NCBI RefSeq assembly: GCF_022539665.2
Contig: NC_081332.1
Location: 1,137,773 to 1,201,772 of the forward strand
Direction of reading: 5' to 3'
DNA length: 64,000 nucleotides
DNA from: Daphnia carinata
Taxonomy: Eukaryota > Arthropoda > Branchiopoda > Diplostraca > Daphniidae
Shown in pieces: positions 21,821-43,651 of this stretch. Each line of letters begins with the position of its first letter. The first letter of the stretch is position 1. The notes beneath the pieces were generated by a model. The model saw only the letters and a program-made list of their open reading frames with translations. It ran no database searches and was not told the origin of the DNA. A program made the position numbers and the translations under genes.

Positions 21821-22810
21821 ATGAACAGTAGCCTCAATTATGACGACGATGTTGTTCGCACGTCCAGCGGAGACGTTTTCAACCCGATGGTTCTATCGTT
21901 CACTGCCATCATCACGAAACTCGTTCTCGTTTTGACCGGAATACCTTGCAATCTATTTGCCATCATTCCGCTCGTCAACATCCGCCAACTTCGCAAAAAA
22001 ATTCGCTACGTTTTCCAATCAGGCATTTCATTATCGTATTTATCATTTTTCGTGACTCCCATTATCGAACTGATTTATTATCTCCACCCCAACGACTACG
22101 TTTGTCAAGCGTTTATGGCCACCTCGTTGGTGCCGCAAGGTTGTCTCTTAATCAATTGCATTTTAGCGCTGATGGACAGATCCCTGGCCATGGCCTACCC
22201 TTTGATGCACAGGGAAAAGATGAGCGGCCGTCTCGTGCGTTACGTCATGATCGCGTGTTCCGCCGTGATTGCGATCCTCACCAAATTCGATTACATCGCC
22301 GACCCTGCAGATCTCCGTTGCGAAGTTCGCACGAGTATCATGCGAAAATCTATCAGCGTTTTAATTGTTCTGTTCGTCGTATGTCTTTTGCTTAACATTT
22401 GCGTTTACAAGCAAACCAAGAGGCACCTGAACGAAGCTAAAACTGTTCGATTGGAAGCGAGTGCAACGTTCACCGACGACTACTCTACCAGTGGGCCAAT
22501 GTCTGTGCACATTAGTAAGAAAAGGTTAAATCAAATGGAATTGGAGGCTAACCTAACATTAGTCATCAGCGTGAGCTCCCTGTGCGTGACGCCTTTGATC
22601 GGCATTGGTTTCGTAACGAGTTTCTTGACTTGCGAATTTATGTACGGCGAGTCCGAATGCAGCGGCTTCACTTTGGCGGGTCCCTACATCAGAGATGTCA
22701 GTTTGCTTCCGGCAATTTACGGCCCGATGATCCTCCTCATCAGAAACGAAGAATTGAGGGAGGTGTTTGAATGTCGAAAGAAACGAAGAACAAACGGAAT
22801 TTTCGATTAA
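21821..22810 (+). CDS. Intronless orphan rhodopsin-like GPCR, copy 2
   Basis: A single exon of 329 aa with the same seven hydrophobic segments, DRSLAMAYPL motif and helix 8 as copy 1. One extra Asp (NYDDDVV) explains the length difference. Amino-acid changes are scattered (for example FVIF/FAII near residue 46 and ACAYMRD/AGPYIRD before TM7). The third intracellular loop and start of TM6 are almost identical in DNA between the copies, including silent sites. The ATG at 21821 directly follows a run of 12 A; the frame extends 60 nt upstream, but that part is not conserved. Both copies are open, so both may be functional. Confidence 0.85.
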   Translation: MNSSLNYDDDVVRTSSGDVFNPMVLSFTAIITKLVLVLTGIPCNLFAIIPLVNIRQLRKKIRYVFQSGISLSYLSFFVTPIIELIYYLHPNDYVCQAFMATSLVPQGCLLINCILALMDRSLAMAYPLMHREKMSGRLVRYVMIACSAVIAILTKFDYIADPADLRCEVRTSIMRKSISVLIVLFVVCLLLNICVYKQTKRHLNEAKTVRLEASATFTDDYSTSGPMSVHISKKRLNQMELEANLTLVISVSSLCVTPLIGIGFVTSFLTCEFMYGESECSGFTLAGPYIRDVSLLPAIYGPMILLIRNEELREVFECRKKRRTNGIFD

Positions 22811-25203
22811 TTTTGGCAACTCGAAAATTGTACGTTGCTTGTTGTATCCCAACTTTACTCGATGTTATAACATTATAGCTGAATATTAATGTTATCAAGC
22901 GGCGATTATTTATTTTGGCAATGCGATCCCAAATGGCTTGTCAATGGATTGGAAAATGTTGTTTCTTTTCGAATTCAAATGCAGCGCTTACTATACAAAC
23001 GTAAGTTGACTACATAGTTCTTTTAAATTTAATTTAAATTATTTAAATCATCTACAGGTGAACGAGTAATTAGAAAAAAAAATGGTAGGAATGTGGCTTT
23101 AATAAAAAACGGATGAACGTAACGACAAATGAAAAATGATTTAACGCATGTTTTCAAGTGTCATGGACAACCTATCGACTATTGCTTTGATATTAGAGAA
23201 GCCAACCGAGACTCGAACGCCCGGGTCCCTAGTAAAAGTATTTAAATCCCATTTCAATTAAAATTAATGTCTCGATGGAAAGATTTACGCTTACATTAAC
23301 TAATGTTTTGTTTGTTCGATTCAACGGTTTCTGTTCCAACGACTCTTAACTAATCTTCCTTGGCTAAACGTATCTGTTCAATTGTATAAACGTAATCACG
23401 TTAATGTTCGTGCAATTCCTCTATTCCTGTACGTGACCACTATAAAACAGTAGGAGCCTAACTAAACTATAATTAGAAATTACAATAGATGGGACTTACC
23501 CTTTGAGGTACGTTGTCATTCTGATGTCCCAGAACCCAAACAGCCCATCACTTTCTTCCTTCAAGCAATTCGATTGGAACTTTCAGCATTGTTATCGTCG
23601 CAATCACATCACCTTTATAAATAAAAAAAAACATATAATCAAATCATTTTCTGTTGACCCATTTCACTATTAAATACATTGAATAAATGAAGCAATGAAT
23701 TTATTCAATGTATTTAGAATACCACCAGCTTACGAATTATCTTTGCGAAATGAGTCTACTTCATCTATTAGACATTTAAACCCACTGCCATTAGAAACAA
23801 TCAAATAGCTTCAATCCAGAGTGTTCCCTCTATCGCGCAAACTCGGGAGGGAGGAGCGGAAATGGCCAATGTCCAATTTAGGTCTTAGGTGAAATGAAGC
23901 CAATGAAACAGGTTAACGAACACTATATTTGGGTGGTTAAACGAGTAGAAACGCCCCGCCCTACGCCAATCAACCGCAAGTTCTTCGCTGGGATTCAAAG
24001 TTAAAAATAACTGCACCAAACAGCTACTAATTATAAGATACTGGAATCCTGTTGGCTAACGGACGTCATCTGTTCACTGTGGGGACAACGAGACTGAAAC
24101 CAAACAAACAGCTGGAACGTTTGTTATCAATTATGTTCTCGTCATTCAATATGATTGAATTGTAGAGGTCATTTCTAATTCACAAGATGGAATTCTTCCA
24201 GCGCCAAGTGGCGCACTTTGAACAAGTAGATCAAAACCCACAAGGAGAGGAGACAGATGGGGCAAATTAAAGATTCAATTCACCCCTTTTTGATTTCGTT
24301 AGAAATACATCTTGGCAATCGATCAAACCTGACTCACCGGACTGGCTTACAATTCATTCGCATTTTTCGCACAAAAACGACACGTTAATTTTAAAGCTTT
24401 TAAAAATAGTACCTTTAGCCATAAGGCTCAGATGCCTGTACGTTGTCCTCCCATTAGTAAAGAGTTTACCATCGACACGGGTTCTCCTAGATCATCTATA
24501 GAAATACAAAAAAATGCAAAGATATTAATTGGTAGCATAGGCAACGACAATGTAAACATATGAAAATTACGCAACCTAATACAACAATTAACTAATGTAA
24601 AAGTTGGAAGACTGTGCGACGTGACTCCGAACGTTGGATCGGGATCACGTCTTTCAAATTCAAATACGCGCGTACCGCAAAACAAACGCTAAGTGTATTT
24701 AAAGCTGTGAATCACTGCCACCGTGTTCAAAACTAAAACACTCAATAACGAGGCATCTAAATTGCTAAGTTTCTAGCCATCGTTTTGCTGCAAGGAAAAG
24801 ATAATATGCTACATGACTAGAATGCGTGGGTTTCAAAGCGACTAGAATTGAATGCCAAACCTAATACCATTGTTCCAAAATGGTTGCTCTTTCGTACGAC
24901 GTCGAAATCGGCTCAGCGAATCGCAACTCATTGACGTTTCAAAAAGGAAAAGGTCGGGACGGGTCTTAAGTTGACCAGGTCCAACGTGGGCATCGGAGAA
25001 CGAGAAAAGCCCAGCGAACTCTTCTCTGTCATGTAATATGTCAATATTGGATTTATAAAAATCAAACAGTTGCATCTGAAATGAACAAGAGAACCGTAAT
25101 TAAACTTCATTAATTTTAAAAGGATAACAACTTATTTACGATCCAGAAAATGAAAACGAAAATATTATAATAAACTTCCACGTAAATTGATTTGAAAAAC
25201 CAG

Positions 25204-28097
<2,894 letters not shown>

Positions 28098-29540
28098 ATG
28101 ACACGAAACCATTTCTATGTAGCCCAGCCCCTTCTTTAGAGAAGAACGTTTAACGATTGTTGGCGAGAAAGAAACAAAAGAATGAGCACGTTTCTCAACT
28201 TGAGTTTACACACAAAAAAACAATTCACTTTCAATTCGGAAATAATCTTTAGCAAAACCCAATATTGGCGAGAAAAAACATTGTGAACGGAAAGTTATTT
28301 TTGCTTTAAAACCTGTTCATGTGTTTTAAACCAAATTTCGTTCCTTAACTACCAAAATAAACCCTTAATTTAAAAAGAAAACTATACCTCATACAAATTC
28401 TCAGAATATGATGTCCCATCATTCCGTTGGTGCAAGACAAAGGGAGCCACAGTTAGTCGCCCATGTGGTTGTTTTTCATGGCGATTACCCACATCGAGTC
28501 CTCCATGAACAATAAACTAACAATCATCCGTTGTTTAAGAATTTTAACTATGAAAAGAATGTTAATCTATTACCATTGCTACTATTTAGTTGTTCGTTTC
28601 CATCGTTGGGAGAATAGATGAAATAACAGTTCACTATGAAAGTACATGCTCTTTCGAGATCTGGAGCCAAACTGATCTCGTTGACCAGTTTTGGCGCCAG
28701 TGTCTTCTAGAAATCTACCCAACCCCCTCCTCAAAACAAAAAGATAATCAAACCAAATTCGATTTCAACTTTTAAAATAAAGGTTATTTATTTATAATGA
28801 TCATTTTAACGAATCCTTTCACAGCAAGGGTAAAGAGAATTTAAAAATGTGTTATCTACAAAATGTATCGAGATCTGAAATCGAACTAAGTATTTGACGA
28901 CCGGCGCCATTGTCGTCTAAAAATCTACCCCTTTCGCAAAAAAAAATCTAACCAAAATGGAGAAATTAACGAAATTAAAAACCAAATAAACAACAAGAAA
29001 AAAAAATACTATTCGGCAATAAAATGGAAATATCTTATTTAAATATTTAATAATTTTTTTTGGCATCTGTGCGTTGAGGTTTGCAGAATTGTCGGTTAAC
29101 TGTAACCGAGTAGTCATCCATGTTTACCAATAACTGAGATGGTATAAATGGATATTTTTTCAAGGAAATGGTTTATTTTATTTCACTTACTTTATTTTAA
29201 AAACTTCACGGCCTTTGATCTACACAGTTGATGACCAAATATACCAGAATGACAGGTTTATCACAGTTTATGTGTCGAGGAGTACAACTTTCCCGTTGTT
29301 TAAACAACTTAACGAGTCGTGAAACAATTTAGAGCTCGCTACTATCATGGTGGCGTCTTTCAAATGCACGATCGTTGTACCGCTCTTCGGCTATGTACAA
29401 ACTCATTCTATGGGTCACTCGTTTACAGCCCGTCGTCGAGTAGAGCTCTTTGTCATCAGGGTAATAATGCAGTCTGTTAACAATTTTCCTTAATAATACA
29501 GAAAGTATTGAAACATTATTTTAGCAAAACTAAAAAATCA
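28098..29540. repeat. Kinase 3' flank, copy A
   Basis: About 1.45 kb behind copy A is similar along its length to 35985-37480 (behind B) and 43652-45126 (behind C). Markers shared by all three include TACACAGTTGATGA and TTTGGCGCCAG. No gene is seen in it; it reads as duplicated 3' UTR and intergenic DNA. Confidence 0.75.
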
Positions 29541-29544
29541 CGAT

Positions 29545-30757
29545 TACTGTAGAGCTGTGAATCTAACTGAACTACAATTAAAAATTACAGTAGATGGGAC
29601 TCACCCCTTGAGGCCCAGTCAGACCACAGTCATTTTTATGTCCCAAGATTCAAACAGCCCATCACATTCCTCATTTGGCAAGTCAACTGGAACTTTCAGC
29701 TTTGTCCTCTTCACAATCCAACTTGTCTTCTTAATCACTTCACCTGTAAAACAAATGTAATCAAATCATTATTATGTCTATTAAACCATTACATTATGAA
29801 ATACATTGAATAAGTGTAGCAATGACCTTATTTGATGTGTTTAAGATACCACCAATTTGCGAATTATTGTTTCAAGTGTGTCTACTTCATTTGGTAGACG
29901 TCATTCAATTGGATGGAATAGTAATGGTCATTTCTAATGCAGAAGGTGGGATTCTCAGATGAAATTATTCCAGCGCCGAACGACGTAAGAAAAACCTTAA
30001 TTTTTAAGCTTTTAAAAATAGTACCTTATGACATAAGGGTCGGATGCCTGTACGTTGTCCTCCCATCAATAAAAGTTGCCATCGACACGGATTCTCCTAG
30101 AACATCTGCAGAAATACAAAAAAAATGGAAAGACCTTCATTGGCAGCATAAACAACGACAGTATGGAAATCACAGAAGGTTATACAACGATCAACTAGTG
30201 TGAAAGTTGGAAGACTATGCGACCTTGAATACAATCGCTGATTTCGGATCATGCTTTTAAAATTCAAGTACGTGCGTACCGCAAAATAAATGCTAAACGC
30301 ATTCAAGCCTGTTAATTCACTGTTAAGCACTGTTAATCACTCGATAATGAGGCATTTATCTTTTAAATCGCCAAGTTTCTATGCAAAGAATAGACACGCT
30401 ATGATACATAAATAGGATGCGTGAATTTCAGAAGGAATTAAATGCCAAATCTGATACCTTTGTTCCAAAATAGTTGCTCTTTCGTACAAGTTCGAAAGTG
30501 GTGCTCGACTAAGTGAATCTCAACTCATTCCCGTTTCAAACCGAAAAAAGGTCGGGACGGGCCCAAAAGTTCACCAGGTCCAATGTGGGCATCGGAGAAC
30601 GAGAATAGCCCAGCAAACTTTTCCCTGTTATGTAATATGTCAATATTGGATTTATAAAAATCAAACAATTGCATCTGAAATGACTAATAGAACCGTAATT
30701 AAACTTCATTCAATTTAAAAAGTTAACAACTTGTTTACGATCCAGAAAATGAAAACG
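29545..30757. repeat. Relic of the GPCR-unit 3' flank, copy 3 (no GPCR)
   Basis: Starting near TCTAACTGAACTA it matches 19813-21307 and the extension 24929-25158, with at least two internal deletions (about 380 nt near 29900 and about 160 nt near 29985). The receptor-coding part is absent. It ends with GATCCAGAAAATGAAAACGA, the same point at which kinase copy A begins after 25140. Confidence 0.7.
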
Positions 30758-31539
30758 ACGGTGGTACAGTGCGCAAACCCCATGTAGAACTGCAACTATC
30801 CTACAATGGGGTGTAAAAGCATCAAAAAATCTAAATGGGAGCCTAAAATGTCACTGAAAACACGCAGACTAAAAAAGGCGATGGTTATTCAAACAAACAA
30901 TTTAAGTTAAACATCTGAGCGGTAGGGTTTTGAAATGAGACATCACTTATACCAACGTTATTCGTTCATTGTGAACGTCCATCCATTCGGCTGCAAAAAT
31001 CTTTTGCATTTCCACTGCCAAACGCATCAGTTGTTTCTAAGACTGTTCAGCACCTTCAACGTGAAGCCATTTCCCGACTGGTCATCATTTCTTTACATTT
31101 GTCCTTTTTTTTTTGTCCGGCCCGTCCGCCGGATATGCCGGATATGACTGGAGCCGGATATGACCGGAGCGTTTGTGACATGCCCATCCAGTTCTTAAAG
31201 AGCTTAAAAAGCTTACTGATTCTGATCTGTAATCAAATTCGGTGGATGAAAACTTACTTTGACATTCCATGATCACAATAAGACGTTACGAGTCCAAGTT
31301 CGTCAGACGTAGTGTCCTTTCAATGGTTATTTCAAAAACCACGTTTTATTTGTTCTTTTCTATTTCTTTCTGGTTTTGAATCGGATAAAAGGCAACTGTT
31401 CAGGAGATGCATCTGGAATTTTTGGAAGGGCTAAAATCCAAAAAGAGAAACGTTAAAGTAATGAGACAATCAAACCAAATATTGCGTAACAATGAATAAA
31501 CCACTCGGATGGATGAATCGAAGGGCTCGAATGGATTTA
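30758..31539. other. Spacer between GPCR relic and kinase-B 5' flank
   Basis: No confident gene. It holds a short tandem repeat at 31128-31168. A minus-strand stretch around 30960-31030 reads somewhat protein-like but has a stop just upstream. Confidence 0.4.
31128..31168. repeat. Short tandem repeat, GCCGGATATGACYGGA
   Basis: One partial and two full 16-bp copies (31128-31136, 31137-31152, 31153-31168), differing at one base. Confidence 0.7.
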
Positions 31540-32380
31540 CTGATGATTTTTAGCATCGTCCAATCACTTGCTTTGCAAACGATACACGACTATTCTTTGG
31601 CGTACGAGATGTTGATGTGAGATTTGATCGTTGACCTGGCATGGGCCATCAATATCTTCAAATCATTAAAAATTGAGCTGGAATCTGATTTTGTCTAAGG
31701 CCTTTATTCCTCTTCCTTGTGTTTCGCTGTTGCCGCGTAACTGATGCAACAATGTTTAGCATCGTTTTAATGTCTAATACTGCATTGGACAGTGTGTTCC
31801 TCATCGACAACAAAATGGAATACACTGCATCCCACAGGATTCATCGACAGCCAAGACGTTGTTGGAAGGTCTGGCGGAAACGCCATCTGTCGGAGAAAAT
31901 TATAATTATAAAAATTCACTAATAAAAATATGGCTCTCAAACCATTTCACTTTAAGATAACCGTATAAGACTTAAATTAGAGCGGTGCATCAGAATTACC
32001 AATTAGAAGTGTTACCTTAACCATTTGACCACCTAGCCAATAAGTTCAAATTTCCAGGACATTAGTTCATAAATTTTCCTAATTGTTTTCCTAATTTTCC
32101 TAATAGAAGGAAAATAAAACGATAATCGCACATCCACCAAGTGGTAATATAGAAGGATAACGAGAAGTAGATGATTTCACTACTTGCCAAGTTGAGATTT
32201 ATCATCGGAAAACCACTTCCCCATTTGGAATGATTTCTCTGTGCAACACGCCCTCTGTGCAAATCACGACACACAGTGGCATGTCGTCGACGTTGTCTGT
32301 CGGTGTTTTCCAAATCTACCAAAGCAAATCAAAAACAACAATTTAAAAAATTGGATTCCACAGTAAAACCAACAAAAACA
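31540..32380. repeat. Kinase 5' flank, copy B
   Basis: Similar to 39170-40001 upstream of copy C over about 800 bp, and presumably carries the shared promoter. One 3-nt indel lies near 32202. No TATA at an obvious distance was found. Confidence 0.65.
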
Positions 32381-35984
<3,604 letters not shown>

Positions 35985-37480
35985 GACGTTGATGACTCTT
36001 CCCTTGGAATGATTTGCAACGAAATTTCAAGGACAAGAAACAATTTCTATGTAGCCCCACCCGTTCTTTAGAGAAAAACGTTAAACAATTGTTGGCGAGA
36101 AAGAAACAAAATGATGGGCACGTTGCTCAAGTAGTGTTTGCATGCACTAAAAATACAATTCACTTTCAATTAGGAAATAATCTTTAACAAAACCCAATAG
36201 CGGGAAAAAAATACTTTTTGGCGCTTTTTACTTACAAAGCTAAATTCTTTTTGGCTTTAAAACCTATTCATGTGCTTTGAACCAAATTACTAAAAGTACT
36301 AACATAAAGTTTAATTAAAAAAAACTATACCTTATTCCAGTTCAGAGACTAGATGGTCCCAACATTCCATTGGTGCAAAACAAAGGAGCCACAGCAATCC
36401 GTCCACTTGGTTTTTTTCTTGGCGATTACCCACATTAAACACTCCACGAACAATGAACTAACAATCAGTATCGGTTATTTTAGAATTTCAACTATCAAAA
36501 GAATGTTAATCTGTTACCTTTGTTAGTTGTTTGGTTCCATAATTGAGAGAATAGATGAAATAACAGTTCACTATGAATGTACTTGCTCTGCCGAGATCTG
36601 GAGTCAAACTGATCACTGGTCAATACCAGTTTTGGCGCCAGCGTCTTCTCGAAATCTACCCACCCCTCTCCTCAAAACAAAAAGATAATCTAACCAAATT
36701 CGATTTCAATTATCAAAATAACGATAATCTATATTTTGTGCTACGTTTTAATGCATCCTTTCATTGCAAGGGTAAAGAGATTAAAAAATGTGCTACCTAC
36801 AAAATGTATCGAGATCTGAAATCAAACAAGGTAGGCTAGTTGACAAGGAGCGCCATTGTCTTCGAAAAATCTACCCCTCCCTCTCTCAAAATCTCTCCAA
36901 AATCTAACTAAAATGGGGAAAATTACTAAATTAAAAACCAAATAACCAACAACACAAAAAAAAGTACTATTCGGCAATAAAATGGGAAAATCTTAACTTT
37001 AAATATTAACTGTATTTGTTTAGGCATCTGTGGGTTGAGGTTTGCAGACTTTTCGGTTAACTGTATCCGAATATAACATTTTAATGTCATCCGTGTTTGC
37101 CAATAACTGCGAAGGTCTAAATGGATTTTTTTTAGAAAATGATTGATTGTATTTCACATACTTTATTTTAAAACCTTAACTGCTTTTGATATACACAGTT
37201 GATGATCAAATATACCAGAACCACAGTTTTATCACAGTTTATGTTTCAATGAGGGGTACAATTTTCCCATCGTTTATACATTTTAACGATTCGTTAAACA
37301 ATTAAACGATTACTACTATCATGGTTTCGTCTTTCAAATGCACGATTGTTGTACCATTCTTCGGCTATGTACAATTCACGCTTAGTGCCACTCGTTTACA
37401 GTCCGTCGTCGAGTAGAGAACTTCGTCTCAAGGGTAATAAGAAGTCATTAATAATTTTCCTGATGATAGAGAAAGTATTG
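35985..37480. repeat. Kinase 3' flank, copy B
   Basis: About 1.5 kb matching the flanks of copies A and C. No gene is seen. It passes directly into the torsin pseudogene, as copy C's flank passes into the torsin gene. Confidence 0.75.
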
Positions 37481-37489
37481 TAGCATTAT

Positions 37490-38310
37490 TTTAGCAAAAT
37501 CAAGAGATTGCGCTCACTGTAAAGTTGCTCCTTTGTTCCTTGGAAAATAGATACTGTCAATTCCTCCCGTTTGACGTTCACTTTCAACCAGTTGTTGTAT
37601 ACTGTTATAGTACTCTCATTCCCTCCAGTATGCTCAGGAATATAAATATGGATCTCCTTAAAGTGGCAGAAGAGAGTGGTCAATCAGGCCACATTATATC
37701 TTAGCTAACTTTTGCCTACCTGTAGTCAACACCATCCTATCTGTCACGATAATCCAAATATGCTTTGATACTATCCAACACTCCTGATGGCATATTCTCT
37801 ACTTCATTGAAAACAAAGTGATGGGGGGCAACTGCTGACATTACCACTTACCCAGGATCTAATCTGATCCTGATATAGTAGTGAACTGTGCTGTAATGAC
37901 AATTAAAATTTGCAATAGGAATGGTGTATAATCCTTTATATTGCTTTATAAATACCTGATGAGGATAGTGCACTGTGGATATGAAGTGGTGATAGAACTG
38001 ACTTTAGACCGTTCCCTGTTCAACCATGGAAATCTAATACTAGATGCTTTTAAGGACTATCATTGGTCAAGTGGGCTTCTATCTGACGGGATACAACCTC
38101 AGTTGCAATATGTTGACCAAAGACATCTTGTTTCAATAATCCTTGTCGTCCTGTGGAAAGCAAGAAAAAATGTCAGAAAATATGGGGCCCGTCATATATA
38201 ACATTTTACTTGTAGTGCCATTTGGAATCCAGTAATTGTTGCAGCAGTCACCTAAAGGACATCATAACCTTTCGCAGCTAGAAAGAAGAAAATCGGTTAC
38301 AAGAGTTGGC
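37490..38310 (-). pseudogene. Torsin pseudogene
   Basis: Read on the minus strand, it has pieces of the first four exons of the torsin gene at 45127-46275, in the same order. The last exon and part of exon 4 are gone. Exon 4 lacks one base (frameshift at the FLSN motif, near 37635). Exon 3 has a frame change before the Walker B region, which reads CFQ-stop where FVFDEVDKM is expected. About 55 nt are deleted from exon 2 next to the Walker A region (near 38010). It cannot encode an ATPase. Confidence 0.8.
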
Positions 38311-38329
38311 ACCGAATACACTGACGTAG

Positions 38330-38450
38330 ATTTACAGGAATGCCACAAGGGCACTGAAATTTCGGTTCGAATTCAGATCGTATTCAATTTAAAGGAAAAA
38401 CATTGGCCGTTTAAATTCGCGAGAGCTAATGTTAAATGGAACGGACAAGA
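38330..38450. repeat. Relic of the GPCR upstream region
   Basis: About 110 bp (GAATGCCACAAGGGCACTGAAATTTCG onward, including AAAAACATTGGCCGTT) match 17836-17950 of GPCR unit 1 and 21370-21490 of unit 2. The receptor gene itself is absent. Confidence 0.65.
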
Positions 38451-39169
38451 GGCACACACAGCCGATGCGGATTTTTATAAGCTCAGCGTTCAGTCACCAT
38501 CACCTCTTTTCATTTACTGGATTCATCAGCAGTTAAAGTAGATTCACCACACAGTTTAGATTTTATCGTCTAGAAAATAAATAAGATTTTGTCTGGAATA
38601 AAATAAAAGATAATCTATTTACCTTGATACCTTTAAATGGAGCGATTCAAAGTGTTGAGTCCAGCGTCAAAACTCGCAAGCAGTGGAGAGTTGGGCAATA
38701 ACTAGACGTCTGTACGCAGGTAGACTATTCAGTCTAGATAACGTAAGCCACTGGGTCTCACTTGAAAGCCGATCCTTGGCAGATCCCAGAAATGAAAACA
38801 ACGGCATGAAACGGTAAGTCCCTGAAAAGAGAATTAAACGTAACCAATTTTAAGTGATGAAAATCTACTCAAAAGCAAACATCGACATTGAATAGCAAAT
38901 AGGAAAAGAATTACGCACCGCAATTCGTGACATTAACGAACCCCGACAAGTGGACAGCAGCAAAGAAGATCGCACGTCAAGTGGAGATGCAGACGACCTC
39001 TTCTATTCGACTCATTTCTTGGCATTTAAAAAATTCATATTGTGTCATTGGAATATTATCCCATCTGTTACTTTACTCAACACTTTGCTTCGCCATCGGC
39101 TGCGAAGCAAACCACGCTTTTATTGTGTTCTTTATCTTATTTCATCCTACCTGGACTCGAATGGGTTTA
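38451..39169. other. Spacer upstream of kinase C
   Basis: About 700 bp without a recognisable gene. The stretch 38786-38815 faintly resembles the breakpoint sequence GATCCAGAAAATGAAAACGA seen at 25140 and 30757. Confidence 0.4.
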
Positions 39170-40001
39170 TTGGTGATTTTGCTACCAGCCAATCAATGCT
39201 TTGCAAAGGACACACGGCTATTCTTTGGCGTATCAGATGATCTTGTTTTTGTCTCTCATAGACACATGACCGTTGACCTTGCATAGGCCATCAGTATCTT
39301 CAACTTAATTTTTAATAATTATCCTCCATGTTTTCGTCGTTGGGTTTGATTCCTCATACTTGTGTTTCGCATTTGCCCTAAAAGATTAAGCAAAAATGTT
39401 CAACATCGTTGTAATGGTCAGTACTGCAATGGACTATGTGATCTTCATCGACAGCTAAATGGAATCCACTGCAACCCACAGGATTCATCGACAGCAACAG
39501 ATGTTGTAGCAACTTTTGGTAAATACGCCATCTATCGGAGAACATAATTATTTCTAGCAAGTAAAAAAAATATGGCTCTCAACCATTTCTCTATGATTAG
39601 ATAACCTAATAAGACTTACATTAGAGCAGTGCATCTGAATAATCAAGTAGCAGTATCGCCTTAACCTCTTGGCCACCTCGTCGACAAGTTTAAACATCGA
39701 TGATATTACTTCATAAATTGTCCTCAAATAGAAGGCAAATAAAACGATAAGCGCACATCCGCCAACTGGTAAAATGGAAGGCTAACGACAAGTAGATGAT
39801 TTCACTACTTGCCAAGTTGAGATTTATCGGAAAACCACTTCCCCATTTGGAATGATTTCTCTGTGCAGCATCCCCACTATGCAAATCACGACACACAGTG
39901 GCATGTCGTCGATGTTGCCTGTCGGTATTCTCCAAATCTATCATAGAAAATCAAAAACGATATTTTAAAAAGTGGATTCCAAAGTGAAATCAACAAAAAC
40001 A
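39170..40001. repeat. Kinase 5' flank, copy C
   Basis: Counterpart of 31540-32380; likely promoter and 5' UTR of the intact kinase gene. Confidence 0.65.

Positions 40002-43651
<3,650 letters not shown>

Larger units (their letters stand above)
21310..24929. repeat. GPCR tandem duplication, unit 2 (~3.6 kb)
   Basis: This is the paralogue of unit 1. Shared sequence continues to about 24929; an extension to about 25158, absent from unit 1, recurs at 30525-30757. The 3' flank from 22820 to 24900 shows no convincing coding frame. Confidence 0.8.

Noticed and set aside
24842-25075. Minus-strand open frame (starts MQLFDFYKSN), also partly open in the copy near 30568-30690
   Set aside because: Between the two copies I count about eight changes in 117 nt, roughly half silent in this frame and about the same in another frame, which is what neutral DNA would give. 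No splice partners were found.
32062-32322. Minus-strand open frame upstream of kinase B (starts MVDLENTDRQ), similar frame at 39711-39944
   Set aside because: The two are simply duplicated 5' flank; a 3-nt indel keeps frame, but the ends diverge and it lies where the kinase promoter and 5' UTR should be.
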